A stretch of 64,000 nucleotides of DNA from Nonomuraea sp. NEAU-A123 (GTDB lineage Bacteria > Actinomycetota > Actinomycetes > Streptosporangiales > Streptosporangiaceae): NCBI RefSeq assembly GCF_018603905.1, contig NZ_JAHFZZ010000006.1:434001-498000 (forward strand), given 5' to 3'. The notes beneath the pieces were generated by a model, which saw only the letters and a list, made by a program, of their open reading frames with translations, did not search any database and was not told where the DNA came from. This document shows positions 35,265-44,516 of this stretch, piece after piece (position 1 is the stretch's first letter; each line of letters begins with the position of its first letter). A program made the translations under genes and the position numbers.

Positions 35265-36482
35265 TCAGTGGGCGACGGCGGCGGCGCCGTGCTCGTCGAT
35301 GAGGGCGCCGGTGACGAAACGGTCCAGCGCGAACGGACGGTTGAGCTCGTGCGGCTCGCCGGTGGCCATGGTGTGGGCGAGGGCCCAGCCGGCGGCGGGC
35401 GTGGCCTTGAAGCCGCCGGTTCCCCAGCCGCAGTTGACGTAGAGGCCCTCGACCGGGGTGCGGCCGATGATGGGCGAGGCGTCCATGGTGACATCGACGA
35501 TGCCGCCCCAGGTGCGGAGCACGTGGGCGCGGGCGAAGATCGGGAAGAGCTCCACCGCGGCGGCCATCTGGTGCTCGATCACGTGGAACGAGCCGCGCTG
35601 GCCATAGCCGTTGTAGGAGTCGACGCCGGCGCCCATCACCAGCTCGCCCTTGTGCGCCTGCGAGACGTAGACGTGCACGTGGTTGGACATGACCACGGTG
35701 GGATGGACCGGCTCGTAGAGTTCGGAGACCAGCGCCTGCAGCGGGTGGGACTGGATCGGCAGGCGGAAGCCGGCGAGTTCGGCGAGCACGCTGCTGTGGC
35801 CGGCGGCGGCCAGGCCAACGGTTCCGGTGGCGATCCGGCCACGGGTGGTCTCGACGCCGACCACGCGGTCACCGTCCTTGGCGAAGCCGGTGACCTGGCA
35901 GTTCTGGATCAGGTCGACGCCCATGCGGTCACAGGCGCGGGCGAAGGCCCAGGCGACGTGGTCGTGCTTGGCGATGCCGGCGCGCGGCTGGTAGGTGGCG
36001 CCGAGCACCGGGTAGCGCACGTTCGGGAACACGTTGACGATCGGGCAGACCTTGGCGACTTCCTCGGGGGAGAGCCACTCCGCGTCGACGCCGTTGAGCT
36101 TGTTGGCCTCGACCCGGCGCACGCTCTCGCGGACGTCGGAGAGGGTGTGGGCGAGGTTGAGCACACCGCGCTGACTGAAGAGGAAGTCGTAGTCGAGCTC
36201 CTCCGGCAGCCCCTCCCAGAGCTTGAGCGCGCGCTCGTAGATCGCCGCGCTCTCGTCCCAGAGGTAGTTGGAGCGGATGATCGTGGTGTTGCGGGCCATG
36301 TTGCCGCCGGCCAGCCACCCCTTCTCGAGCACGGCGACGTTGGTGAGGCCGTGGTTCTTGGCCAGGTAGTACGCCGTGGCGAGCCCGTGCCCGCCGCCAC
36401 CGACCACGACGGCGTCGTAGGACGGCTTCGGGTCGGGGTTGCGCCAGAGGAAGTCCGGGTGCTCCGGGAGCAGGTCGGCCAT
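35265..36482 (-). CDS. soxB: Sarcosine oxidase beta subunit
   Basis: 405 residues, exactly family length. DAVVVGGGGHGLATAYYLAK binds FAD; GNMARNTTIIRSNYLWDESA and the C-terminal YVNCGWGTGGFKATPAAGWA are characteristic SoxB segments, including the flavin-attachment region. This subunit carries out sarcosine oxidation with O2 as acceptor. ATG 36482 lies one base from the glyA stop, showing tight coupling. Confidence 0.96.
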   Translation of the reverse strand: MADLLPEHPDFLWRNPDPKPSYDAVVVGGGGHGLATAYYLAKNHGLTNVAVLEKGWLAGGNMARNTTIIRSNYLWDESAAIYERALKLWEGLPEELDYDFLFSQRGVLNLAHTLSDVRESVRRVEANKLNGVDAEWLSPEEVAKVCPIVNVFPNVRYPVLGATYQPRAGIAKHDHVAWAFARACDRMGVDLIQNCQVTGFAKDGDRVVGVETTRGRIATGTVGLAAAGHSSVLAELAGFRLPIQSHPLQALVSELYEPVHPTVVMSNHVHVYVSQAHKGELVMGAGVDSYNGYGQRGSFHVIEHQMAAAVELFPIFARAHVLRTWGGIVDVTMDASPIIGRTPVEGLYVNCGWGTGGFKATPAAGWALAHTMATGEPHELNRPFALDRFVTGALIDEHGAAAVAH

Positions 36483-36483
36483 C

Positions 36484-37797
36484 TCAGGCCGCCGATCCGG
36501 CCAGGGGGGCCAGGTTCGGGTAGAGCGGGTACGCCGCCGCCAGCTTCTCCACCCGGCCACGGAGCGCCGCGACCTCGGCATCCGGCAGCTCGGGGGCCAG
36601 CGCCGCGGCGATGACGTCGGCCACCTCGGCGAACGCGGTCTCGTCGAAGCCGCGGGTGGCCAGCGCGGGCGTGCCGATCCGCAGGCCCGAAGAGACCATC
36701 GGCGGACGCGGGTCGAAGGGGACGGCGTTGCGGTTGACGGTGATGCCGACCCGGTGGAGGCGGTCCTCACCCTGCCGGCCGTCCAGGGAGGAGTGGCGCA
36801 GGTCGACGAGCACGAGGTGGACGTCCGTGCCACCGGTGAGCACGGTGGCGCCGGCCGCGGCGACGTCCTCGCCGAGCAGCCGTTCGGCGAGGATCCGGGC
36901 GCCGGCCAGGGTACGCTCCTGCCGCTCACGGAACTCGGCGGACGCGGCGATCCCGAAGGCCACCGCCTTGGCGGCGATGACGTGCTCGAGCGGTCCGCCC
37001 TGCTGACCGGGGAAGACGGCGCTGTTGATCTTCTTGGCCAGCTCGGCCTTGCTGAGGATCACCCCGCCGCGCGGCCCGCCGAGAGTCTTGTGGGTCGTGG
37101 TCGTGACGACGTCCGCGTACGGCACAGGGCTCGGGTGGAGACCCGCGGCGACCAGCCCGGCGAAGTGCGCCATGTCGACCATCAGGTAGGCGCCCACGAG
37201 GTCGGCGATCCGCCGGAACTCGGCGAAGTCCAACTGGCGGGGGTACGCCGACCAGCCGGCGACGATCATGCGCGGTCGATGCTCCACGGCCAACCGCTCC
37301 ACCTCCGCCATGTCGACCTGGTGGTCGGATTCGCGCACGTGGTAGGGCACGACGTTGTACAGCTTGCCGGAGAAGTTGAGCCGCATTCCGTGGGTGAGGT
37401 GGCCACCGTGCGCCAGGTCGAGGCCGAGGATGGTGTCGCCGGGCTCGAGCAGAGCGACCATCGCGGCCGCGTTGGCCTGCGCCCCCGAATGAGGCTGCAC
37501 GTTGGCCGCCTCCGCCCCGAACAACGCCTTGACCCGGTCGATCGCGAGTTGCTCGATCACGTCTACGTGCTCGCAGCCTCCGTAGTAGCGCCGGCCCGGA
37601 TAGCCCTCAGCGTACTTGTTGGTCAGGACCGAGCCCTGCGCTTGCATCACGGCGGCCGGAGCGAAGTTCTCCGAGGCGATCATCTCCAGCGTCGACTGCT
37701 GTCGAACCAGTTCGTCGTCAATGGCCTTCGCGATCTCAGGGTCCACATCGGCGATCGGTGAGCTGAGGACGTGTTCGGCACCGAGGTGGACATTCAT
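36484..37797 (-). CDS. glyA: Serine hydroxymethyltransferase
   Basis: 437 residues from ATG 37797, which follows CGGAGG. STLEMIASENFAP near the N terminus, the PLP lysine in VTTTTHKTLGGPRGG, and NKYAEGYPGRRYYGGCEHVD are standard. It interconverts glycine plus methylene-THF with serine plus THF, so it uses both products of the sarcosine oxidase encoded downstream. First gene of the operon; the regulator gene is divergent. It is probably a second, catabolic SHMT beside a housekeeping copy elsewhere, which is inference. Confidence 0.95.
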   Translation of the reverse strand: MNVHLGAEHVLSSPIADVDPEIAKAIDDELVRQQSTLEMIASENFAPAAVMQAQGSVLTNKYAEGYPGRRYYGGCEHVDVIEQLAIDRVKALFGAEAANVQPHSGAQANAAAMVALLEPGDTILGLDLAHGGHLTHGMRLNFSGKLYNVVPYHVRESDHQVDMAEVERLAVEHRPRMIVAGWSAYPRQLDFAEFRRIADLVGAYLMVDMAHFAGLVAAGLHPSPVPYADVVTTTTHKTLGGPRGGVILSKAELAKKINSAVFPGQQGGPLEHVIAAKAVAFGIAASAEFRERQERTLAGARILAERLLGEDVAAAGATVLTGGTDVHLVLVDLRHSSLDGRQGEDRLHRVGITVNRNAVPFDPRPPMVSSGLRIGTPALATRGFDETAFAEVADVIAAALAPELPDAEVAALRGRVEKLAAAYPLYPNLAPLAGSAA

Positions 37798-37820
37798 GGA
37801 CAGCCTCCGTGACATACATC

Positions 37821-37830
37821 TGATATATCA
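37821..37830. promoter_or_regulatory. Palindromic operator TGATATATCA
   Basis: A perfect 10-bp palindrome in the 55-bp gap between glyA and the GntR gene. It is the best candidate site for the divergently encoded regulator, positioned to control both genes. The regulator ATG follows TACGCT by only a few bases, so its transcript may be leaderless. Confidence 0.55.
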
Positions 37831-37852
37831 AGCGTCTGTTACGCTAGACACC

Positions 37853-38545
37853 ATGTCGTTCACTGTCAACCACGAGGCACGGACTCCCGGCCCGGGAGGG
37901 GGTCCGGCGAGCTCATCGTCGATGTCCGACCAGGCATACCAGGAGATCCGCGACCGACTGGTGATGCTGGACATCCGGCCAGGCGCACCGATCAATGAGC
38001 AGCACCTCGCCCTCGAGCTCGGCCTTGGCCGAACGCCGGTTCGCGAGGCGCTGAAGCGGCTCGAGACCGACAAGCTGGTGGTCGCGTTCCCGCGTCGGGG
38101 GACCTTCGCCACCGAGGTGCACATCACCGACCTCGCCCATCTCTCGGAGGTCCGGCTTCTCCTGGAGCCGGCCGCCGCGGCTCACGCCGCGAGACGAGCC
38201 CGCCCGGCCGAGCGCGAGATCCTGACCGCCCTGGCGAACGGTGTGGCCGAGCTGGATACAGCCGCGATCCCGTCCAGGGAGCTCATACGTGCGGACCTGA
38301 GGATCCACCGCGCGGTCTACGACTCGACCCACAACCCCCACCTGCGGGACACCCTGCTCCGGTACGACAATCTCGCCACCCGCATCTGGTGCCTGCTGCT
38401 CGACCAGATCCCAGAGATCGCTTCGCATATCCAGGAGCACGGACCCCTGCTGCGCGCCATCGTCGCCGGCGACGCCGACGGCGCGGCATCGCACGCCCGG
38501 AACCACGTAGAGGGCTTCGAGCAACAGGTGCGCACCTTGCTGTAG
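37853..38545 (+). CDS. GntR-family regulator (FadR/FCD type)
   Basis: 230 residues. The winged HTH covers ~22-90: YQEIRDRLVMLDIRPGAPIN, then LALELGLGRTPVREALKRLE and GTFATEVHITDL. The C-terminal FCD domain shows HLSEVRLLLEPAAAAHAARR, the metal-site His in DLRIHRAVYDSTHNPHL, and HGPLLRAIVAGDADGAASHA. It probably senses sarcosine, glycine or a related acid and controls the divergent glyA-sox operon through the palindrome between them. Confidence 0.9.
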   Translation: MSFTVNHEARTPGPGGGPASSSSMSDQAYQEIRDRLVMLDIRPGAPINEQHLALELGLGRTPVREALKRLETDKLVVAFPRRGTFATEVHITDLAHLSEVRLLLEPAAAAHAARRARPAEREILTALANGVAELDTAAIPSRELIRADLRIHRAVYDSTHNPHLRDTLLRYDNLATRIWCLLLDQIPEIASHIQEHGPLLRAIVAGDADGAASHARNHVEGFEQQVRTLL

Positions 38546-38859
38546 GCTCCGGCGGCCGCTTGCGTGGGTATCCAGTGCACCGCCATCGGTCTCACTGGAG
38601 TCATGCCAGGAGTCGTCGAAGGGTTCGCCGCCCTCCGGGAGCAGAGCGAGCGGCGTCTGCCGTCGATCGATGAATACCGGCTGGCCGAGCGGCGGCTGCT
38701 GGAAGGCATGGGCCGCTTCACAGCTGCGACCGACCCGACAGGGCACAGCTCAGCCGCTCGGTACTGTGGTAACGTCGCGGCGGCGGCTCGTGGGTGCCTG
38801 CCCCGGACGAGATGTGCGCCGTACCCGGTCTGCTAAGACGACGCATTCCAGGAGACGCC
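38546..38859. other. Intergenic region, possible small frame
   Basis: 314 bp. A + frame contains VEGFAALREQSERRLPSIDE and YRLAERRLLEGMGRF, which looks helical and protein-like, but it lacks a clear ribosome site and ends in unlike sequence. It may be a gene scrap. No other feature is supported. Confidence 0.3.
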
Positions 38860-39738
38860 ATGGGCGCAGGTACGTCCCTCATTGATTTCGCCGGCCAGGT
38901 TCCCCAGCCTCATGGGTTGGATGTTCGGTGGATCCATGGCTCGCGGTCGGCCAAGCACAACACCGACCCGGACATCCAGGTCCACGCGTACGACGAGCAC
39001 ACGTTTATTTTGCGGCAGAACATGGCGATCGACTATGAGGCGCCGTTCCTGTTCCTCTTGTTCGGAAACGCTCGGGTGGTGCTGATCGACACAGGCGCCA
39101 CCGCATCCGCGGAGTTCCTTCCTCTGCGCCAGGTGGTCGACGAGCTCATTGCGAGCTGGCTCGCTCATCACCCTCGGGAGGGCTACCACCTGCTGGTGCT
39201 GCACACTCACCCGCACGGAGACCACATCGCGGGCGACGGCCAGTTCACCGACCGCACCGACACGACGGTGGTCGGTGCGGACCTGGCCTCCGCCTGGACG
39301 TACTTCGGATTCGGCGAGAACCCTGATGCTGTGGCGCAGGTCGACCTGGGAGGCCGGGTTCTGGAGTGTCTGGCCACCCCGGGCCACCACGAGGCGGCGG
39401 TCACGTTCTACGACCCGTGGACCGGATTCCTGCTCACCGGCGACACGGTCTACCCCGGTCGGCTCTACATCCAGGACTGGCAGGCCTTCGCCCGCACGAT
39501 CGACCGCCTGATCGAGTTCTGCGACCACCGGACGGTCAGCCACGTGCTCGGCTGCCACATCGAGATGACCCGGCGACCAGGCGTGGACTATCCGGTCCGC
39601 ACCGTCTACCAGCCTGACGAGCCCCCACTGCAGATGACCACCGGCCACCTGCGCGAGATCCGCACGGCGCTCAAGGAAATCGGCGACCAGCCCAGCCGAC
39701 GCGCCTTCCCGCTCTTCGTCCTCTGCCCCAGCGCATGA
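38860..39738 (+). CDS. Metallo-beta-lactamase-fold hydrolase
   Basis: 292 residues from ATG 38860, preceded by GGAGA. The zinc motif is VLHTHPHGDHIAGDGQF, with the next ligand in ATPGHHEAAVTFYD and Asp in GFLLTGDTVYPG. A distal His lies in SHVLGCHIEMTRRP. This branch includes lactonases, glyoxalase II and related hydrolases. It stands alone; substrate unknown. Confidence 0.85.
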   Translation: MGAGTSLIDFAGQVPQPHGLDVRWIHGSRSAKHNTDPDIQVHAYDEHTFILRQNMAIDYEAPFLFLLFGNARVVLIDTGATASAEFLPLRQVVDELIASWLAHHPREGYHLLVLHTHPHGDHIAGDGQFTDRTDTTVVGADLASAWTYFGFGENPDAVAQVDLGGRVLECLATPGHHEAAVTFYDPWTGFLLTGDTVYPGRLYIQDWQAFARTIDRLIEFCDHRTVSHVLGCHIEMTRRPGVDYPVRTVYQPDEPPLQMTTGHLREIRTALKEIGDQPSRRAFPLFVLCPSA

Positions 39739-39802
39739 GCAGTGCGACCGGACGGGATCCCGTTCCCGGCGTCCGGCCTTCCCCGGCCGCTGTGACGCTC
39801 CG

Positions 39803-40207
39803 TCAATCGGCGACGAGCCGGGCTTGGTCGGCCTGCTCGCGCTGGCGCCGCAGCTCGTAGGTGCCCGGTGCGATGCCGGTGAAGGCGTGCTCGGGGTGGG
39901 CGAGGTAGGCGGTGGCCCCCTCTGCGACGGTCAGCACGCCGAGTACCATTCCGCCGCCGGAGCGCTCCGGGGCGAAGAACGCCTTGCCGGTGGCGAGCAG
40001 GAGGTGGGTGTTGGCCTCGGCCTGGCCACGGACGATCGGAACGCCGCTCTCGGGGACGGGGGTGCGGGCCGGTTCCCGGTTGGCCGGTACGACGGCGACA
40101 TCGCCCTGGAACTGCAGGCCGGACAGGATGGGGATCTCGGCCTGCCGGTCCAGGTGGTCGTCGATGGTGACGCCGAAGGTGGCGATGGCCTGTTCGATGG
40201 TGGGCAT
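39803..40207 (-). CDS. Hypothetical protein following the DUF6745-like gene
   Basis: 134 residues, no membrane helix. Readable segments are EQAIATFGVTIDDHLDRQAE, then LQFQGDVAVVPA, VRGQAEANTHLLLATGKAFF and LGVLTVAEGATAYLAHPEHA. It looks like a compact beta-rich protein. ATG 40207 lies 30 bp after the stop of the DUF6745-like gene on the same strand, so they are likely co-transcribed. I do not recognise the family. Confidence 0.65.
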   Translation of the reverse strand: MPTIEQAIATFGVTIDDHLDRQAEIPILSGLQFQGDVAVVPANREPARTPVPESGVPIVRGQAEANTHLLLATGKAFFAPERSGGGMVLGVLTVAEGATAYLAHPEHAFTGIAPGTYELRRQREQADQARLVAD

Positions 40208-40237
40208 CTTCTCGGGCTCCCTTGCCGGTGGGCGTGA

Positions 40238-41527
40238 TCATGATCGTCGTTGTGCCGTGGCGTACTGCGCCGAGGTGAGGCCGTAGGTCCAGGCGGCGGC
40301 CTCGAGAGGGTCGGTGCACTCGGCGGGGACGGTGAGGCCGAAGCGGCGGCGGGTGCCGTCCCGTTCGACGGTGCCGTTGGTGCACAGCAGGACCCGCACG
40401 TGTGTGGTGTAGATGTCCGCGGGGACGTCGTGCAGGGTGAGGGTCTGGCCGGGGTTGCCGGGGTCGGGTACGGCGGGACCGACCTGGGCAAGGCGGGCCT
40501 CGGCGATGAAGCGGTCCCAGCCGCGGCGTTCGATGGCGCAGCGGCGGATCTCGGCGTTGGTTTCGCGGAGGATCTCGTCGGCGGTGAGGGTGTCGTCGAT
40601 GACTGCTTGGGTGACGTGGGTGCCATGCCAGAAGTACAGCCCGAACCCGTCGGTCCAGCCGACCGCGGGGCCGTCGGCGCGGTGTGGCCGGTGCGTGGCC
40701 TGGACGCCCTCGCCGACTTGCTCGAGGTGCAGCTCGGCCGGGCGCGGACAGAGCATGACAAAGTCGAGGAAGGGCCACCACCACCAGCCGGCGGGCGCGG
40801 TTTGCGCCGCGGCTTGCTCCGCGAGGGTCCGCCACGACCGGTCCTCGTCCAGCGGCTGGACCGTGTCCTGCCTGAAGCGGCCGACCAGGGTCAGCCAGGT
40901 GTCGGACCGCTGGCACGCCAGATGGGCCCGCCACAGCCGACGTACCTCGCCGCGGATCGTGTCCTGCCGCGGGCCGCCCACCGCCGCGTCCACCGCCGCC
41001 CGCACGGCCGCGTCCGATGCCCTGGCGACCATGGCCAATGCGCCGGTGGACACCTGTCGGCTCTCCTCGCGGGCGGGCGTGACGTGCGCCGTGTCCCGCA
41101 CCGCCGAGGCCATCGCGGAACCCATCGCCGAGGCGATCTCGGTGTGCAGGGCGGTGGCCGCCGCGCCGTGCACCGGATCGCTCACCGCGCCGTCGGCCGC
41201 GGCCTGGACCGCGGCGCGCACTACGTGGCCGACGGTCTCGCCGGCGGTCTCGCCCACCACCCGGTAGACGGAGTCCAGGACGCGGTTGTTGCGGTGGCCG
41301 GTGCTCAGGCAGGCGGCGATCGGTGCGGCGAACGCGCCGACGAGGGGTGAGGACACCCACACGACCCGTTCCGGGAACGGGACCCCGATCTCCTGGTAGC
41401 AGGCGCGGGCGGCGGACTCCCACGCCCGCCTCTCGTCGAGGGTGTCGTCCCGGCCGCGCTCGGCCCGGGGCGTGCGCGGCGCCTCCCGCTCGTCGGCCGT
41501 CGAACGGGCTGGACCCGGTGGATTCAC
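40238..41527 (-). CDS. DUF6745-like protein
   Basis: 429 residues from GTG 41527, eight bases after TTGGAGG. The N-terminal ~200 residues are helical and Ala-rich. The C-terminal part has the segments I associate with DUF6745: GWWWWPFLDFVMLCPRPAEL, AVGWTDGFGLYFWHGT, ILRETNAEIRRCAIERRGWD. Such proteins are often found with leucine-rich-repeat genes, and here an LRR gene is divergent 200 bp away. Biochemical role unknown. The family call is from memory of motifs and is moderately sure. Confidence 0.6.
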   Translation of the reverse strand: MNPPGPARSTADEREAPRTPRAERGRDDTLDERRAWESAARACYQEIGVPFPERVVWVSSPLVGAFAAPIAACLSTGHRNNRVLDSVYRVVGETAGETVGHVVRAAVQAAADGAVSDPVHGAAATALHTEIASAMGSAMASAVRDTAHVTPAREESRQVSTGALAMVARASDAAVRAAVDAAVGGPRQDTIRGEVRRLWRAHLACQRSDTWLTLVGRFRQDTVQPLDEDRSWRTLAEQAAAQTAPAGWWWWPFLDFVMLCPRPAELHLEQVGEGVQATHRPHRADGPAVGWTDGFGLYFWHGTHVTQAVIDDTLTADEILRETNAEIRRCAIERRGWDRFIAEARLAQVGPAVPDPGNPGQTLTLHDVPADIYTTHVRVLLCTNGTVERDGTRRRFGLTVPAECTDPLEAAAWTYGLTSAQYATAQRRS

Positions 41528-41692
41528 GGTGGAGACCTCCAACTGAGGCGGGCCCCTTGACTCCGCCCGAGGACGCCGCAATGTACACCGTGCCGCGTGG
41601 GGGCTGTCCACGTCAGCGATCATGTACTTGGCGGAGCACGATACCTGCCCGCGAGGTCACTCGGGGTCCGTTCGCTGATGATGTGCGGCGCC

Positions 41693-41720
41693 TTGACACA
41701 TTTGCCGATCTCCGTACATT
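41693..41720 (+). promoter_or_regulatory. Sigma-70-type promoter of the LRR gene
   Basis: TTGACA at 41693-41698 and TACATT at 41715-41720 with 16 bp between them, unusually close to consensus for such high-GC DNA. The ATG at 41728 follows by 7 bp, so the transcript should be nearly leaderless. GTAC is repeated on both sides of the -10 region. Confidence 0.7.
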
Positions 41721-41727
41721 CGTACAA

Positions 41728-42636
41728 ATGCAAGTGACCGCCGTCGAAGACGCGTTACGCGCTCATCCCGATGACCTCGCCTCGTGGCGTGCCTACAGCG
41801 ACTGGCTGCTGGAGCAGGGCGACGCCAGAGGCACGCTGATCCGCCTTGAGCAGCGCCTGGCGCGTACCCGCCCCGCCGATCGCGCAGCCGTGGAGCGTGA
41901 GATCGCCGACCTCGTCGCGGAGCACGAGGACGGATGGGGCGACGGGTTGCCGGCGACGGCGCGGGTGCTGGCGCGCCGGTACGGCTTCGCCGCGGAGGTG
42001 GCCGTCCAGTGGTCGGACGATGTCCGCGAGGTCGTGGAGCAGGTGCTGCGCGGCCGGTTCGTCACCACGCTGAGAATCGCGCCGAACGCGGCGACCGACG
42101 AGGATGACGACTGGGACGAGGACGACGACGAGTGGGAAGACGGCCCGGGGGCCGAGGCGGGTTCTGGGCGCCTGGACATGCAGTTTCTCGACGGACTGGA
42201 TGTCGGGCGACTCGTCGAGCTTGACCTCTCCTATCTGGATCTCGGCCCCGACGGCGCCGAGATCCTCGCCGCCTCGCTCCGCACGGACCGGTTGCGGGCG
42301 CTGGAACTGCGATACTGCCGTATCGGCGACGCCGGTCTGGCGGCCCTCGCGGCGTCCCCCTACCTGGGCGGACTGCGCCGCCTGCACCTGCAGCGCAACA
42401 GGGTGACCGCCGAGGGCGTGCGCTCCCTGCATCGGTTCCCGGAGCTGACCGAGCTCGACCTGCGGTACAACGACATCGGCGAGGCGGGCGCGGAGGCCCT
42501 CCTCGCCGCCCCGTTCGTCGGATCCCTCGCGCGGCTGTGGCTGTACGACTCCGATGTGGGCCAGGACGGTGTGCGGAAACTGGCGCGTGCCGCGAATCTT
42601 CCGTCGGAGCTGCGCAGTTTGTGGAGGTGCATGTGA
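41728..42636 (+). CDS. TIGR02996-like / leucine-rich-repeat protein
   Basis: 302 residues. The N terminus, VEDALRAHPDDLASWRAYSD then WLLEQGDARGTLIRLE, fits the TIGR02996 repeat-companion domain, known mainly from Planctomycetes and Myxobacteria. An Asp/Glu/Trp run (DEDDDWDEDDDEWED) at ~120-135 follows. Residues ~155-290 carry four to five LRRs: LVELDLSYLDLG, LRALELRYCRIGDAGLAAL, LRRLHLQRNRVTAEGVRSL, LTELDLRYNDIGEAGAEAL. It is probably a protein-interaction module. It overlaps the oxygenase-like gene by 4 bp (GTGA), so the products likely act together. Confidence 0.75.
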   Translation: MQVTAVEDALRAHPDDLASWRAYSDWLLEQGDARGTLIRLEQRLARTRPADRAAVEREIADLVAEHEDGWGDGLPATARVLARRYGFAAEVAVQWSDDVREVVEQVLRGRFVTTLRIAPNAATDEDDDWDEDDDEWEDGPGAEAGSGRLDMQFLDGLDVGRLVELDLSYLDLGPDGAEILAASLRTDRLRALELRYCRIGDAGLAALAASPYLGGLRRLHLQRNRVTAEGVRSLHRFPELTELDLRYNDIGEAGAEALLAAPFVGSLARLWLYDSDVGQDGVRKLARAANLPSELRSLWRCM

Positions 42637-44516
42637 GCATCGAGCTTCGGGATCGGTTCTTCGACCTGTCGACCAGGGATGTGCCCACCGAGGAGGCCGC
42701 CCGGTATCGGGCGGAGGTGGACGCGACCGATGCCGAGCCGGCCGCGACGGTGGACGGATTGGACATTTCATGGCATCCGTCGGCGCGGTTCAAGGCGGTG
42801 CGGTTCATCGATGCCGAGCGAATCGACGAGCGGGTGCGGGATCTGTTCGCCCGGCCAAGCGCGGACGTGCCGTACCTGGCGGCGGTGTTCGTGGATCCGC
42901 ACGAGTTGTCGTTTCGCACGTTCGAGAACATCGTCCCGCTGGACCGCCTGTTCGAGGACGTGCCGCTGGAGGCGGAGCCGGCCGGGCGGGTGGAGCACGC
43001 GGAGGGGGTGTTCTCGTTCTCGCTGCGGTGGCCGGCGCAGGCCCAGGCCCGGCTGGCACAACTGGACGAGTTGAACCTGTACGTACCACCGCTGAACGCC
43101 GCGTCCCGGGGTGGTGAACGGTTCATCTTCCACTCGGCGCTGCTGGCCGAGGCGTTGACCGCGGTGGTGGCCGACGCGTTGCCCCCGGCGACGGTGGAGG
43201 GGTTCTCGCATGTGAACCCGGTGTTCAGGTGCAACCGGTTCGAGCCCGGTGACGCGAACTTCCACCGGCATCGGGACACGCCGTACTTCGACGCGGCCCG
43301 GCGGCACATCTCCCGGTACACGGTGCTGCTCTACCTGACCGGCGGTACGGGGTCGCCGGCGCTGGACCTGGTCGGCGGTGCCGCGCTCAGCGAGATCGGC
43401 GACTTCACGTGTGTGATCTTCGATCAGCGGTACGAGCACGAGGGCGCACCCTACCGCGACGGTCGCAAGGTGTTCCTGCGTACCGAACTCATCTTCACCG
43501 CCGACGAGGTCACCGAGGCGCCGGAGATCGGTGAGCTGTTCAGCAAGGCGTGCTACCTGACCGGTGAGAGTGTGTTCGCGCCGGAGCTGGCCCGGCACGC
43601 CGACGCGTACTACAACCAGGTGGCGGCCGCCCACTGGGACGGCATGGGGGAGGGCCCCACCCGCGAGACCTTCGTGCACAAGGAGTTTCGCGGGGTGCAC
43701 TTCGTGGCCAACGGCTACGACTTCTGGTTCGCCAAGACCGACACGTTGTCGCTGGCGGAGTGCGCCGCGCTCACCCTTCTCGACTACTTCAACTGCAAGC
43801 TCGGCGACACCGCGTTCCGGGCGCTCTGCCGGACAGAGGCGATCGAGGCCGACAACGCCCGCTGGATCCCGGAGTTCCTGCGGGCCCGGCGCAGCGGGTC
43901 CGCCATGACGCGGGTGGACAAGTCTGCGTTCTTCCCCGAGCCGGAGCGGCCCAACGGCCAGATCTGCTGCCCGTTCCACTCCTCCAGAGGCTACGACCCC
44001 ACGCGCCACGACGAGATCATCGGGCTGTACAGCGAGGCGCAGTCCTTCGCCCAAGCGCACATCCTGCCCGCGCCGATCCTCATGCTCGGCGAGGACGTGG
44101 CCCTCGACCCGGACCAGTTCGTCGTCCAGGACAACCTCATCCACGTGCTCGGCAAGGACGCCCTCACGCCGGTGAACTTCGCCGCCTGCTGGAACGACGA
44201 ATCCATCCCCGAGGACTACGTGATCGTCGCGGCCAAGGTCGGCGTGGCGCAGTTCCTCGTCCCACCCATCATCTACACCGAGTCCGCCGGCTGCTACCAC
44301 CTCAAGTTCGACTTCTTCCGCAACTCCTGGATGGTCGACCACCGGCGGGCCACCGTCCCCATCCCGAGGATCACCGAGGAACAGTGGGCCGACCCGGACG
44401 AGAGCAGCGCCTGGCGGCGCTCGGTGGACGACTCCCTCATCGACGACGAGCACCCGCTGCCGCCCAGCGACCTGTGGGACGACGACGATGACGACTGGGA
44501 CGACGAGGACGACTGA
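42633..44516 (+). CDS. 2OG-Fe(II) oxygenase-like protein with large C-terminal extension
   Basis: 627 residues from GTG 42633, coupled to the LRR gene. Residues ~150-290 show a prolyl-4-hydroxylase-type core: NFHRHRDTPYFD (His-X-Asp iron ligands), SRYTVLLYLTGG, the distal His in FDQRYEHEG and an Arg in VFLRTELIF for 2-oxoglutarate. The remaining ~330 residues are not assignable; they include AALTLLDYFNCKLGD, a CC pair in GQICCPFHSSRGYD and SAGCYHLKFDFF. It ends in an acidic tail (LWDDDDDDWDDEDD), like the acidic run in the LRR protein. A protein or peptide hydroxylase guided by the LRR partner is a speculative model. Confidence 0.65.
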   Translation: MSIELRDRFFDLSTRDVPTEEAARYRAEVDATDAEPAATVDGLDISWHPSARFKAVRFIDAERIDERVRDLFARPSADVPYLAAVFVDPHELSFRTFENIVPLDRLFEDVPLEAEPAGRVEHAEGVFSFSLRWPAQAQARLAQLDELNLYVPPLNAASRGGERFIFHSALLAEALTAVVADALPPATVEGFSHVNPVFRCNRFEPGDANFHRHRDTPYFDAARRHISRYTVLLYLTGGTGSPALDLVGGAALSEIGDFTCVIFDQRYEHEGAPYRDGRKVFLRTELIFTADEVTEAPEIGELFSKACYLTGESVFAPELARHADAYYNQVAAAHWDGMGEGPTRETFVHKEFRGVHFVANGYDFWFAKTDTLSLAECAALTLLDYFNCKLGDTAFRALCRTEAIEADNARWIPEFLRARRSGSAMTRVDKSAFFPEPERPNGQICCPFHSSRGYDPTRHDEIIGLYSEAQSFAQAHILPAPILMLGEDVALDPDQFVVQDNLIHVLGKDALTPVNFAACWNDESIPEDYVIVAAKVGVAQFLVPPIIYTESAGCYHLKFDFFRNSWMVDHRRATVPIPRITEEQWADPDESSAWRRSVDDSLIDDEHPLPPSDLWDDDDDDWDDEDD

